Shown piece by piece: positions 38,944-49,083 of a stretch of 64,000 nucleotides of DNA. The position numbers were made by a program, and so were the translations under genes. This DNA comes from Lachancea dasiensis (lineage: Eukaryota > Ascomycota > Saccharomycetes > Saccharomycetales > Saccharomycetaceae). Below the pieces are notes generated by a model. That model searched no databases. It was not told the DNA's origin and was given only the letters and a program-made list of their open reading frames with translations. Numbering within the stretch: position 1 is the stretch's first letter; each line of letters opens with the position of its first letter. The stretch is from NCBI GenBank assembly GCA_900074725.1, contig LT598456.1:689488-753487 (forward strand). The letters are read 5' to 3'.

Positions 38944-40230
38944 TCATTTTGGGGTATTAGTTAGATTGGTTCCCCCCAGGAGGTAACTTGTAGCTTCCCT
39001 GATTATTCCACTCCCTAGGATCCGGTCCTTATGATAGATAGTACAGTATTGACCGGGAGCCATCGCTCTTTGAGCATGCGCTAGACGCATGGAGATTTTC
39101 TCGCTGTGAAGTCCAGCAAAAACCTTTGAGACCAACACCGGATCTTGGAGTGATCTGTATTGAATGTAAACTTCGTTCCGCGCAACAGCTTCCTGTAAAG
39201 TGGCACTAATTATCCCACCTGACCCGATGGGTTTGAAACCATCTATCTCCAAAAAGTCCCGAAATAAAATCGGGTTATCCCTTCCACGGCAGATCACGAT
39301 CTCATTGGAATCAACCAGTTTTTCGGCAACAAACCACGATCCAGAGAAACGTGGATCGCCCTGGGGCATCGCTAAGCCAATTCTTTGTCCGATAGTGTAA
39401 TTCCAAAGTCCCGTGTGACGACCCCAGACAGTTTTGGAAGCTGTATCAGTATCCCAGGTAATGATATTGCCTGGTTCGGTGGGTAGATACTGTTGTAAAA
39501 AGCTTCTAAATTTGCTATGCTGTGAATTGGCAACGAAACAGATGCCTTGGGAGTCTGGCTTGCGTGCCGTCGGGAGCTGCATTTCGTTCGCAAATTCTCG
39601 TACTTCTGGCTTGGAAAGTACACCCATCGGGAAGCATAGACTCTGGAGCGCTGCTTGTGGGATCTGCGACAAATAATAGCTCTGGTCTTTATTCTTATAG
39701 TATGCACGTAGCAAGTGGTGTTCATCAGTTGCTAGTGAATGACCCACTCGCGCATAGTGACCAGTAATCAGCCAGTAATTGCCTCGGCCCAGGCTTGAAT
39801 CTAAATGTGATCGCAGTCTGCCAAATTTGATGAACCTATTACAACCTACGTCTGGATTTGGCGTTATGCCCGCTTGGTAAGCCTGAAGCATGGGCTCAAA
39901 TACATCATGCCAATAGTCTTGCTCGAAGTTGACCCGCTCTACAGGTATTCCGAGATGACTCCCAACACGCTGAACATCTTTCCAGTCCCGTTCGTGACAT
40001 GGCTCGCGCCCAGTTTTTTCAGACCCACCAGGGTCTGACCAATTTTGCATGTATATGCCTTGCGCCCGTGGGAAGTCGGCGAACAATGCAGCGGCCACTG
40101 AAGAGTCTACACCTGACGACATGGCTATTACCACGTTATCAAACTTGCTCGGCAGTCTGATCGGTTCATAGCCGTGCACCCGTCGCGCTTCCAAAGCTGA
40201 AAGTTCAGCCAATTTTCTGAGATATTTCAT
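38944..40230 (-). CDS. SLM3: Slm3/Mtu1, mitochondrial tRNA 2-thiouridylase
   Basis: MnmA-family enzyme that thiolates wobble U34 of mitochondrial tRNA Lys, Glu and Gln. The product has 428 residues (yeast 417). The PP-loop is VVIAMSSGVDSSVAAALFAD. Catalytic cysteines lie in NPDVGCNRFIKFG and in DSQGICFV. The target-recognition segment GLWNYTIGQRIGLAMPQGDP is typical. The N-terminus is basic (KYLRKLAELSALEARR), consistent with mitochondrial import. Divergent from DBP10 across 267 bp; order as YDL033C-YDL031W. Confidence 0.95.
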   Translation of the reverse strand: MKYLRKLAELSALEARRVHGYEPIRLPSKFDNVVIAMSSGVDSSVAAALFADFPRAQGIYMQNWSDPGGSEKTGREPCHERDWKDVQRVGSHLGIPVERVNFEQDYWHDVFEPMLQAYQAGITPNPDVGCNRFIKFGRLRSHLDSSLGRGNYWLITGHYARVGHSLATDEHHLLRAYYKNKDQSYYLSQIPQAALQSLCFPMGVLSKPEVREFANEMQLPTARKPDSQGICFVANSQHSKFRSFLQQYLPTEPGNIITWDTDTASKTVWGRHTGLWNYTIGQRIGLAMPQGDPRFSGSWFVAEKLVDSNEIVICRGRDNPILFRDFLEIDGFKPIGSGGIISATLQEAVARNEVYIQYRSLQDPVLVSKVFAGLHSEKISMRLAHAQRAMAPGQYCTIYHKDRILGSGIIREATSYLLGGTNLTNTPK

Positions 40231-40353
40231 GTTCCTCTCCTAAACTATTCTCGACTGTATAACCCAAGCATGAACCTTGGAGCACCGCTCTGTTTCTGGC
40301 CCTTTTGTCGTCTGTCACTGGCATTGATCACCGGTGGCCATCGTGAAAAATAT

Positions 40354-40397
40354 TGAAAAATTTCAAGCGATGAGATGAGCTTCCCATGCGATGAGCT
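40354..40397 (+). promoter_or_regulatory. RRPE and two PAC boxes (ribosome-biogenesis promoter)
   Basis: TGAAAAATTT (40354-40363) is an RRPE. GCGATGAGAT (within GCGATGAGATGAGC, 40367-40380) and GCGATGAGCT (40388-40397) are exact matches to the PAC consensus GCGATGAGMT. They lie 100-145 bp upstream of DBP10, in the usual place for Stb3 and Dot6/Tod6 control. SLM3 diverges from the same region and could be affected too. Confidence 0.85.
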
Positions 40398-40497
40398 TGA
40401 CATTAGAGAGTAAAAGCACCACTTACACGTCTTTCAAAGAACCTTCAAAGCTTTCATCACTGATAGACCTTGCTCAGAAAAGGTATTTATCCTGGTC

Positions 40498-43425
40498 ATG
40501 GCGAGAACAACTGGGAAAAGGGTTAGAGAGGAGTTCGTTTCTTCAGATGAGGAAGAGGCAGTAGATATCGCAGGTAACATTGCCCTAGATGGGGATGAAA
40601 GCAGCTCGAGCGAATCTGAAAGCGAGGTTGAAGGTAATGGAATATTGCAGGATGTTGTTGAATTCAGCGACGATGAAGAATCGGAGCAAAAGAAGAATAA
40701 TAAGAACAAGAACAAGAAGGACAACGACAAGAAACAAACCCTGAGCTTTCCCAGTCTCGAACTTTCAGATGAAGAGGATGGCGGAGATGCTCAACAGTCA
40801 AGAGATGGTGAAGACGACGTGACAGAGTACTTTTCTACCAACAGCAACGCCAACGCCAAGCACAAAAAAGGATCCTTTGCCAGTTTTGGACTCTCCAAAC
40901 TGGTGCTATCCAACATCACCAAAAAGGGTTTCCGTCAGCCCACGCCGATCCAGCGGAAGACCATTCCCTTGATCTTGCAAAAGCGTGATATCGTGGGTAT
41001 GGCGAGAACCGGGTCCGGTAAAACTGCTGCATTCGTGCTGCCTGTTATCGAGCGTCTCAAGTGTCACTCGGCTAAAATCGGAGCTAGGGCAGTTATCTTG
41101 TCGCCTTCAAGAGAGCTGGCCATGCAAACACACAAAGTTTTCCGCGAATTTTCGAAAGGCTCCGATCTTCGCAGCGTCTTGTTGACTGGTGGTGAATCTT
41201 TAGAGGAACAGTTCGGAATGATGATGTCAAATCCTGACATTGTTATCGCGACGCCAGGTCGTTTTCTGCATTTGAAAGTTGAAATGAACCTCGATCTCAA
41301 ATCTATGGAGTACGTGGTCTTCGATGAAGCAGATAGATTGTTCGAAATGGGTTTTGAGGAGCAGTTGAGCGAGTTACTTGCTGCATTTCCAACCAACAGA
41401 CAAACTCTTTTGTTTTCAGCTACTTTGCCTGCGTCCTTAGTTAACTTTGCGAAAGCAGGGCTCTCGAATCCGGTTTTGGTGAGGCTTGATGCCGAGACGA
41501 GAGTCTCGGAAGATTTGGAGATGCTTTATTTGTCTTCTAAGAATGAAGAAAGAGAGGCTAACCTTTTATATCTTTTACAAGAAGTTATGCAAATTCCTGT
41601 TGCAACGGAAGAAGAGCTACTGGAGTTCAAAAAGAATTCCAAATATGAAGATGATAGCGATGACAGCGACAGTGAAAAAAGCAAATCGAAGCGGAGCAAG
41701 TTCAAGAAAAAGACGGGGCCGCGGAAAAGACTTCCAGCGGCGAACGAATTACCGTCTGAGAAGGCTACTATTGTTTTTGCGCCAACAAGACATCACGTTG
41801 AGTATATTTCTCAATTGCTAAAAAACTGTGGGTATTTGGTTTCATATTTGTACGGTACACTTGATCAGCATGCGCGTAGACAACAGCTTTTCAACTTTCG
41901 CGCAGGTTTTACCACCATCTTGGTGGTAACGGATGTGGCCGCAAGAGGTGTGGATATTCCTATGCTGGCGAACGTGGTCAACTACTCTCTACCAGCATCT
42001 TCTAAGATATTTGTCCATCGTGTTGGTAGAACTGCGAGAGCGGGTAACAAAGGTTCGGCGTATTCCATCGTATCCGATAATGAGTTGCCATACTTGTTAG
42101 ACCTAGAACTGTTCTTGGGAAAGAAGATTTTACTAACACCCATGTTCGAAGCCACCACAGAGATGATGAAAGCTAAGTGGGTTGCTGAAGGTAATTCGGA
42201 GCTAACATTCAAACCACCTAAAGTTTCTTACACAAATAGAATGGTCCTTGGAGCGTGCCCAAGGCTAGAACTAGAGACTTGTGGTGATTTATTCAAAAGT
42301 TTGCTGCAAGCAAGCTTCGATTTGCAGCAGTTAAAGGCTGTCGCTCTCAAGGCTGAGAAGCTGTACTTTAGAACGCGCCCTTCTGCTTCCCCAGAATCGA
42401 TGAAAAGATCAAAGGAAATTATATCTTCCGGTTGGGATGAGCAAAACCTGAAGTTTGGGAAAAACGCTGAGAAGGAAATGCTCGATTTCCTCGCAAAATT
42501 ACAGGACAGGAATCATAAAGAAACGGTTTTTGAGTTTGCTCGTAATCACGATGATGAGATGGCGATGCTCATGAAAAAGAGACGGAGACAAATAGCGCCT
42601 ATTCAGCGCAGAGCTCGTGAAAGGAAAGAGCTAATAGAGAAGGAAAGAATGGCGGGCTTGAGACATACCGTAGAAGATGAAATTTTGAAGGGGGACGAAA
42701 ACGAGGTTGGCTACTCTGTTCCCGAGGAAGTTCTCAATCGGGAGTTTGAAGACGCAGACGAATTGCTAGGAAAGCAGAAGTCTAAGACTTTCAAGGATCC
42801 CAGTTTCTTTATGTCTCATTATGCCCCTGCTAGTACTATTCAGGACAAGCAGCTCGAATTGACGAATGGGTTCAGCAATGATGCGGCCAGTGCCACTTTC
42901 GACCTTCATAACGATGACAAGATCCAGAACCACAAGCAAGTGGCCACAGTGAAATGGGACAAGAAGCGTAAGAAATACGTCAACTCTCAAGGTTTGGATA
43001 ACAAGAAGTACATTATGGGTGAAAGTGGTCACAAGATTCCGGCAAGTTTCCGGTCTGGAAAGTTTGACGAATGGGCAAAAGCTCGGAAGCTGGGTCCCGT
43101 AAAAGTTGGCACTCGGGAGTCCTCTTCCACGTCGAAAATGCTCAGCAATCCAACCGGGCCCGACTCTCAGCAACGTTCTATTGGTGGTAGATTCAAGCAC
43201 AAGAAGGTCAAGGCCCCTAAGTTGCCCGACAAAAACAGAGACGACTATCACTCTCAAAAGAAAAAAGTGGAAAAGGCAATCAGCAGTGGTATTCCTGTCA
43301 AGGGCTTCAACAAGCCTGGCTCTACTAGTGAATTGAAGACTACTCAACAGATTTACAAAGAGAGAGTTGCTAAAGAGCAGAGAAAAGCCAAGAACGCCCG
43401 TCCGAGCAAGAAAAGGAAGTACTGA
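40498..43425 (+). CDS. DBP10: Dbp10, DEAD-box helicase of 60S ribosome assembly
   Basis: Nucleolar RNA helicase for large-subunit maturation. The product has 975 residues (yeast 995). The N-terminus is acidic and Ser-rich. Helicase motifs: GFRQPTPIQ (Q motif, about 144-152), ARTGSGKT (169-176), a DEAD box in VVFDEADRLFEMGF, FSATLP (motif III) and HRVGRTARAG (motif VI). A long basic C-terminal region specific to Dbp10 ends RKAKNARPSKKRKY. An insertion of acidic and basic repeats lies between the two RecA lobes (around residue 380-410). Followed on the same strand by PRP9 after 204 bp, as in S. cerevisiae. Confidence 0.97.
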   Translation: MARTTGKRVREEFVSSDEEEAVDIAGNIALDGDESSSSESESEVEGNGILQDVVEFSDDEESEQKKNNKNKNKKDNDKKQTLSFPSLELSDEEDGGDAQQSRDGEDDVTEYFSTNSNANAKHKKGSFASFGLSKLVLSNITKKGFRQPTPIQRKTIPLILQKRDIVGMARTGSGKTAAFVLPVIERLKCHSAKIGARAVILSPSRELAMQTHKVFREFSKGSDLRSVLLTGGESLEEQFGMMMSNPDIVIATPGRFLHLKVEMNLDLKSMEYVVFDEADRLFEMGFEEQLSELLAAFPTNRQTLLFSATLPASLVNFAKAGLSNPVLVRLDAETRVSEDLEMLYLSSKNEEREANLLYLLQEVMQIPVATEEELLEFKKNSKYEDDSDDSDSEKSKSKRSKFKKKTGPRKRLPAANELPSEKATIVFAPTRHHVEYISQLLKNCGYLVSYLYGTLDQHARRQQLFNFRAGFTTILVVTDVAARGVDIPMLANVVNYSLPASSKIFVHRVGRTARAGNKGSAYSIVSDNELPYLLDLELFLGKKILLTPMFEATTEMMKAKWVAEGNSELTFKPPKVSYTNRMVLGACPRLELETCGDLFKSLLQASFDLQQLKAVALKAEKLYFRTRPSASPESMKRSKEIISSGWDEQNLKFGKNAEKEMLDFLAKLQDRNHKETVFEFARNHDDEMAMLMKKRRRQIAPIQRRARERKELIEKERMAGLRHTVEDEILKGDENEVGYSVPEEVLNREFEDADELLGKQKSKTFKDPSFFMSHYAPASTIQDKQLELTNGFSNDAASATFDLHNDDKIQNHKQVATVKWDKKRKKYVNSQGLDNKKYIMGESGHKIPASFRSGKFDEWAKARKLGPVKVGTRESSSTSKMLSNPTGPDSQQRSIGGRFKHKKVKAPKLPDKNRDDYHSQKKKVEKAISSGIPVKGFNKPGSTSELKTTQQIYKERVAKEQRKAKNARPSKKRKY

Positions 43426-43629
43426 TCCTTTGATGCACGCTACATATTATATTTCACATAGTTAACCTTAGGATTCAAAGGCCTTGAAGGCTCGTCGCTT
43501 TTAATAGCTCTCTAGTGGAAGTTGAGGTGTTCCTCTCTATTGAAAGTCGCACGAAATTTATTTCGGTAAATAGAGAGATGAGCTATATCTTCCTCGACGT
43601 CGAGCAAGAGAGAACACATATCCAGACCC

Positions 43630-45171
43630 ATGGCCTCCTATGATAAAGCTAGAGATGCCCTGGATGAGCTAGAGCAGATTGAAAATGCCATTAGTAGCCG
43701 TTTCAAGCGAAATCCAGAGCTATTTTACCGAACCACCGATAGCTGGAAGGCGATGAAGATGCCGTGGGACTTCCCCTCAATTTCAGAAGCAGATAAAGCT
43801 GCCAACAAAGTCTTCTCAGTCAGTAAACCACGACGCAATCGCAAACAAGTTTCAGCTCAAGAGCACGAGATAAACATGTTTTTGGAAGAATATCAGAAGA
43901 ACTGTAGTTTACTGACGACCCTGAAGTTTGAGGATAGCGAGAAGTATAAGATTCCAGATGGATCTGTCGACAAATTACTTCGTGACATTGACGACATTGA
44001 GAAACGGTTTGCAAATAGAAGTTTGGAAGATGGACTCGTTGACGAATACGGGATGTTTTCAAGCTCCACGGCAGAGATCAAAAACTTACTCTCCTTGAAA
44101 GCTCAGAACCTGGACATAAATACTGTCTTCGCGCGTGACGAGCTCTACGGGGATGTCCTAGATTTAGGATTGTTTCACCAGCGGTGGCTGGGAGTAGTGA
44201 AAAACAGCGAATGTACATTTCTGCAGTTTATCGCCGAAATGGAAAAGTACAAGGATTTTACTTTTCTACTTAGACCTGCCGTTGATCGTAGTAGTGCAAG
44301 GTATCGGGAGTTCGTGGTACTTTTGCTAACTTACGTGGAAGGATTTGCAAAACGCACTTACCCTTTACTGGATTGGGATGCGATAGATACTAAATTATCA
44401 ATCGATTTCGGAGAATTCCTTGTAAAACCGATCCCGGGAGACCAAGAAGGTACCATTTTTTGTGTGCCGTGCTATAAACATTTCAAAGTCGAAACTGTGT
44501 ATCGATCGCACCTATCGGGTAAGAAGCACTTAACTAATTTGACCAAGAACAAAGATTTTCTGGCGAGGGAACACAAATTGCACGAACTCTTCACGTTTCT
44601 TGCCCGTGAAGTCTCGCATACTCGTGAGTTCATAGAGCGTAAACTTGCTTTTACGTCCGAAGAGCGAGCACAGGAGATGGAACGCCTCTCGCAGGTCTAT
44701 GACGCTCCGCTCTTAGGCCCCCACGAACCAGAGGAGGACGTTGATCATAGTCAAGATAGATCTGTACAAAGAGAAACTGAGTTGGGAGCTGGTGAGTCGA
44801 TTGATCTGCCGCTGGGCCCAGACGGTTTTCCAATGCCGTATTGGCTTTACAAGTTACAAGGGCTTGACATCGAATACCGGTGTGAAATTTGTGGAAATCA
44901 CGTATACAAAGGACGAAGACAATTTGAAAAGCATTTCTCTGAACTACGTCATAACCTGGGCCTTCGGAAGCTTGGAATAGAGTCCTCCTCGGTCTTTCAG
45001 GGAGTTACATCTATTGTGGAATCACAAAAGTTAGCGGCGCACCTCAAAGAACGGTCCACCGTCTCTGCCCAACCTGGTACGACCAAGCTTGATGTTGAAG
45101 TCGAAGATGATGAAGGGAACGTTATGAGCATGCAAGTTTACCAGGAACTTAAGAAGCAAGGACTTCTGTGA
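43630..45171 (+). CDS. PRP9: Prp9, U2 snRNP SF3a subunit
   Basis: SF3a60-type splicing factor that forms a trimer with Prp11 and Prp21. The product has 513 residues (yeast 530). Two zinc-finger regions are seen: CVPCYKHFKVETVYRSHLSG with KKH following (about 279-300), and CEICGNHVYKGRRQFEKHF near residue 418. Between them is helical sequence with ARE-rich coiled segments. The C-terminus ends DDEGNVMSMQVYQELKKQGL, the SF3a60 signature. Order as YDL031W-YDL030W. This is the last gene of the interleaved block. Confidence 0.95.
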   Translation: MASYDKARDALDELEQIENAISSRFKRNPELFYRTTDSWKAMKMPWDFPSISEADKAANKVFSVSKPRRNRKQVSAQEHEINMFLEEYQKNCSLLTTLKFEDSEKYKIPDGSVDKLLRDIDDIEKRFANRSLEDGLVDEYGMFSSSTAEIKNLLSLKAQNLDINTVFARDELYGDVLDLGLFHQRWLGVVKNSECTFLQFIAEMEKYKDFTFLLRPAVDRSSARYREFVVLLLTYVEGFAKRTYPLLDWDAIDTKLSIDFGEFLVKPIPGDQEGTIFCVPCYKHFKVETVYRSHLSGKKHLTNLTKNKDFLAREHKLHELFTFLAREVSHTREFIERKLAFTSEERAQEMERLSQVYDAPLLGPHEPEEDVDHSQDRSVQRETELGAGESIDLPLGPDGFPMPYWLYKLQGLDIEYRCEICGNHVYKGRRQFEKHFSELRHNLGLRKLGIESSSVFQGVTSIVESQKLAAHLKERSTVSAQPGTTKLDVEVEDDEGNVMSMQVYQELKKQGLL

Positions 45172-46307
45172 GAAGTATCGCGAGAGCCGGTGGATGACAT
45201 TCATCTACTGTCTTAATCCTACATGCATTGATCATCGCCGTTGCGATGTGTATCCAACATATCTGAATTGATGCGTATAAGTTTCGTTCAGTATGGGATA
45301 GTGTCAGCACTTGTGTCCGAAACGTCGAGAATAGCCAGTGTCTATCTAGAGAAGTGACCTAAGAACTCACGTCTTGTAGGTTCCATCCATGTCTCACCTG
45401 TGAAGGAATAGTGTTGAGTGGGAACCTCTCATTTGAATGTGATCTCAGATGCACATGGCATATGGGCCTAAAACAAATTTCTGTTAGCGGCGAGCTGAAC
45501 CTGCCGGTGATATTGCCAATGCCTTTCTAAAAGAAGAGTTACAAGTATCAATACAACTTATTGAGAACTTCACACATTCCGACTGGGATAAGAATCCGCA
45601 AGAGGGAAGCCTGATATCTTGGTCGTGTTTTGTACTCTCTCAAAATGAAGATGCCAACCGAATCCCTCTCATATATCGGGAAATCATCTTTGTCAACAGG
45701 ACAGAACACACCGCAAGGGTCGAAGGAAAAGACAAGTGTGAATAATTTCGTAAATCGATAAGCGGTTGCCTTTTCACTATTTGAGCGTTTGAACTTTGCT
45801 GTGCGTCGAGCAATGTCACAGAAGCTCGCGTGACGCCATTGACTGCGCATTTTAATCAAATTGATAATTCATCCCCAAACACCTCCCGTCCACCAGAATT
45901 TGTGCTTTACACAATAATTCCGCAGCCTGCAGAGAATCACACTTTATTTAAACTAAGAATTACATTGACCGTGTTTTCCAGCCTTCCTTGATAATTTCAT
46001 GATGTGCTATTTGCCCATCACAGAAAGCGCTACTTTTATCTCTGCTAAAATTAAAGCTCGCAAGACACCGCAAAGTAAAGCTCGAGTGGGCAAGAAGTAT
46101 AGAAATGTTAGAGTAATCGAAAAGTGAGTCTATCACTGTTTAAGCTACTTAATACAAGTAGGTATTCACATGGAGCAATCAGCAGCCTCGTACTATGTGC
46201 TCCCAATTTCTGATATAGTAGAAAATTTCGGTATATACATATCATGCTAAGAGTGGCACACTTTGAGTTGGGCCCTAACTCTCAATTGTTCAGACTAGTT
46301 GTGAGCA
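45172..46307. other. Intergenic region PRP9 / CDS1
   Basis: About 1.1 kb at a synteny break. A 6-bp perfect hairpin (CATCGC-CGTT-GCGATG, 45233-45248) lies 3' of PRP9. A minus-strand ATG frame of 100 codons (45548-45850) has no recognisable family. The CDS1 inositol element is at 46163-46172. Confidence 0.45.
46163..46172 (-). promoter_or_regulatory. UASINO/ICRE-like element upstream of CDS1
   Basis: The plus strand reads TATTCACATG, so the minus strand reads CATGTGAATA, 8 of 10 matches to CATGTGAAAT with the core bHLH site intact. It is 136-145 bp upstream of the CDS1 ATG. CDS1 is controlled by Ino2/Ino4 in S. cerevisiae. Confidence 0.6.
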
Positions 46308-47621
46308 ATGGCTTCCAAAAAGGCTAAAAAGAGTTCCGGAGCATACAAGAAAGGTATGGGCGAAGCAAACAGTGTTTCTAGCTCTAAAGAGGCTGGTAAA
46401 TTGGAAAAAAAAACATCAGGTTCAAATGCCAAACCAAATGAGTCCAGGAGATATAATTTCATCGTGCGGACTGTTTGGACGCTTATCATGATCTGTGGAT
46501 TCTTTATCACACTCGCCTCAGGTCATTTTTGGTGTGTCTTGCTAATCTTGGCCTGCCAGATTGCAGCTTTCAAAGAATGTATCCGAGTGACGGCGATATC
46601 GGGCCGCGAAAAGAACTTACCACTGACAAAAACGCTGAACTGGTATTTTCTATTCACCACAATTTACTACCTTGACGGCCGGTCGCTCTTTCAATTTTTC
46701 CAGTATTACTTCATCAACTATAGAGCTCTAAACTTGGTGGCATCCAATCACATGTTTATCTGCTACTGTCTGTACGTCCTCGGATTCGTGATTTTTGTAT
46801 GCAGCCTGCGTAAGGGTCATTTGAAGTTTCAGTTTGCCTCGCTATGTGTCACCCATATGGTTCTACTGTTAGTCGTGTTCCAAGCACATTTGGTGATCAA
46901 CAACGTTCTGAACGGACTGATCTGGTTCCTCCTGCCTTGTGGCCTCGTGATTGTCAATGATATCTTTGCGTACCTGTGCGGGATTACTTTCGGACGCACC
47001 AAATTGATCGAGATCTCTCCCAAGAAGACGCTGGAAGGTTTCTTGGGTGCTTGGGTGTTTACTGGCATTGCCAGCATTCTGCTAACTAGGCTTTTGACCC
47101 CTTTCACGTACATGACGTGTCCCGTTAAAGACATTAACACCAATTTCTTTACGCCCTTCACATGCGATCTAAATCCAGTTTTTATTCCGCAGGACTACAG
47201 ATTGCCACCTATTGTTTTCGAAAATATTGGCGTCAGCACAGTTACCATAAAGCCTATCTATTTGCACGCTCTCAACTTGGCAACTTTTGCCTCCTTGTTC
47301 GCTCCCTTCGGAGGCTTTTTTGCGTCGGGACTGAAAAGGTCTTTCAAAGTGAAGGATTTCGGGCAGTCAATTCCTGGCCATGGTGGTATCACAGACCGAA
47401 TTGACTGTCAATTTTTGATGGGTTCATTCATGAACCTTTACTACGAGACATTTATCAGTGAAAAACGAGTCACTGTGGAGACTGTGATCTCGACTATTTT
47501 GCTGAACTTCAACGAAAGACAAATTCTCGAATTAATCAAGGTCCTCAACGAAGTATTGTACAGTAATGGGTTCATCAGTGACAAGGCATACAAGCAATTA
47601 ACAGAACTATACAATATCTAG
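46308..47621 (+). CDS. CDS1: Cds1, phosphatidate cytidylyltransferase (CDP-DAG synthase)
   Basis: Makes CDP-diacylglycerol from phosphatidate and CTP in the ER, the branch point of phospholipid synthesis. The product has 437 residues (yeast 457). A basic, Ser-rich N-terminus precedes eight hydrophobic segments. The family signature is SIPGHGGITDRIDCQFLMG (near residue 355-373), with KRSFKVKDFG just before it. In S. cerevisiae its direct neighbour is YPK3 (YBR029C-YBR028C). Here 6 kb, with two DUF7702-like genes, lies between them. It converges with the first of these genes across 113 bp. Confidence 0.95.
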   Translation: MASKKAKKSSGAYKKGMGEANSVSSSKEAGKLEKKTSGSNAKPNESRRYNFIVRTVWTLIMICGFFITLASGHFWCVLLILACQIAAFKECIRVTAISGREKNLPLTKTLNWYFLFTTIYYLDGRSLFQFFQYYFINYRALNLVASNHMFICYCLYVLGFVIFVCSLRKGHLKFQFASLCVTHMVLLLVVFQAHLVINNVLNGLIWFLLPCGLVIVNDIFAYLCGITFGRTKLIEISPKKTLEGFLGAWVFTGIASILLTRLLTPFTYMTCPVKDINTNFFTPFTCDLNPVFIPQDYRLPPIVFENIGVSTVTIKPIYLHALNLATFASLFAPFGGFFASGLKRSFKVKDFGQSIPGHGGITDRIDCQFLMGSFMNLYYETFISEKRVTVETVISTILLNFNERQILELIKVLNEVLYSNGFISDKAYKQLTELYNI

Positions 47622-47734
47622 TTGAAAACCCGGCAGCTTCTTTTAAATGTGTGTGATTATATATTCTGAATTAAGATCGCATCGGGCAATCGTATAATTG
47701 GAGCGTTTTCCCAAGGGGGTCAGCCCAGTTCAAC

Positions 47735-48601
47735 TCAGGCATCAATCTTCGATGCTTCTGGAATACTTTCCATGACAGTATCAACATCACCACGCTGGTG
47801 TGAGGAGTTGGTGCGGTCTCGGGAAATGATCAAGTGCAACCCAATGACGTAGATCAATTCCACCATGAACTCCATCACCACAAACATGCCCAAATACAAC
47901 CTCCAGTCGCCGTTGAAAGTATTGAACTTATGGTATGCTGATGTGTCTGTACTCAATTCGAATGCTGATAGTATGGTGTAGACAAAGCGGACCAGAAAGA
48001 AAGGACAGGCCAACAACACTATCATGACACCCAGGTCTCGCGAGGTATCGCAGTTTCTTCTGCTTTTGAAAGAGGACACAGCACCGACGAGAAGGAATAT
48101 CAAGTATGTGGCTAAGAATATAATCGACGATGCTCTCACCAGAGTAAGGCCAGTCGTCGAATGGGAGCCCTTGGTCGACCAGTAATCGTACCCCACAATA
48201 GACAAAATGGCTGGGAGTAAAACCATCAACCGAGGTGCAATGGCAGCGCGAGGTATGGCTTTGAAAAGGTCCTCGGGGAAGCAAAACGCTTGTGTTACGT
48301 ATAGCAAAGGCGTGGTAGCGATGGAAATCAAAATGGCACCGGTTGTTACCAGACCCAGGGAGGGCATATCTGAAAGTTTGTCGTTATTAGTGGCATTGAC
48401 GGACTTCACAGCAGCGTCGAGACTAATGGCAAGACCTGCAATTTTCAAGACAGACAACGCCGTCAAATAAAATGCTTTGGGCCGGTGTCTACCGCGGAGC
48501 AGGGCCCCCACGGTACTGCACAATAGACCGCTATAGAAGACCAGCTCGACCACATAGATGATGTGTATTTTGTCATCCCAAATAGACACGTTCGAGGTCA
48601 T
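47735..48601 (-). CDS. Seven-helix membrane protein, DUF7702-like, copy A
   Basis: A 288-residue protein with about seven hydrophobic segments and short loops. It starts with an IWDDKIHIIYVVELVFYSGLL helix and ends with a FVVMEFMVELIYVIGLHLII helix, a layout I associate with the fungal DUF7702 family. The family's function is unknown to me. The C-tail is short and polar (SSHQRGDVDTVMESIPEASK). Copy B at 49970-50821 is plainly a paralogue: both share the VVELVFY-type start, a LKI.GL.I.LD.A segment, a FLVR..Y.I segment and a VMEFMV.LIYV.GLH.. ending. I find no S. cerevisiae counterpart. A TATA box precedes it. Confidence 0.75.
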   Translation of the reverse strand: MTSNVSIWDDKIHIIYVVELVFYSGLLCSTVGALLRGRHRPKAFYLTALSVLKIAGLAISLDAAVKSVNATNNDKLSDMPSLGLVTTGAILISIATTPLLYVTQAFCFPEDLFKAIPRAAIAPRLMVLLPAILSIVGYDYWSTKGSHSTTGLTLVRASSIIFLATYLIFLLVGAVSSFKSRRNCDTSRDLGVMIVLLACPFFLVRFVYTILSAFELSTDTSAYHKFNTFNGDWRLYLGMFVVMEFMVELIYVIGLHLIISRDRTNSSHQRGDVDTVMESIPEASKIDA

Positions 48602-48714
48602 GGAGGATGATATTAGGCCTTTTTAAAATGCTCGTGGATAGACTGATTAGTGTGACAGCTTGTCTGACACCTGAGGCTGCTTTCGTTGAAGTTCGCCCCG
48701 ATGCCCAACAGACG

Positions 48715-48725
48715 TATATATATAT
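48715..48725 (-). promoter_or_regulatory. TATA box of DUF7702-like copy A
   Basis: TATATATATAT lies 114-124 bp upstream of the ATG at 48601, a usual TATA position. Confidence 0.55.
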
Positions 48726-49083
48726 GTGCTTCCCAGTCTTCCCTTGGTAGTATTGCCCTTCACATTAAAGGCGCATGTTCTCCACGAGCCTACTGTACTG
48801 GGAGGTCGTTGTTCACCAGCCACTACTCAATGTCAGCATTGGCATGAGCGATGCAAAAGAGGATTTTCGGTCGTTGATCAGAGGGGCTCATGAGGATACG
48901 CTTACTGCAGGATCCTTTGCAGAACGCCTTCGAATCCAATCAAACACTATCGGTTCCCAGGGCCTTGACTGAGGGTTTCTATCTTCCAGGCGGCTGAATT
49001 TTTCTTGGCATCATACTTTGATTATGTAATACACCAAAGCCAGCACGGAAATATGCCAAGCCTCCAAAGGCGCATAAACAATT

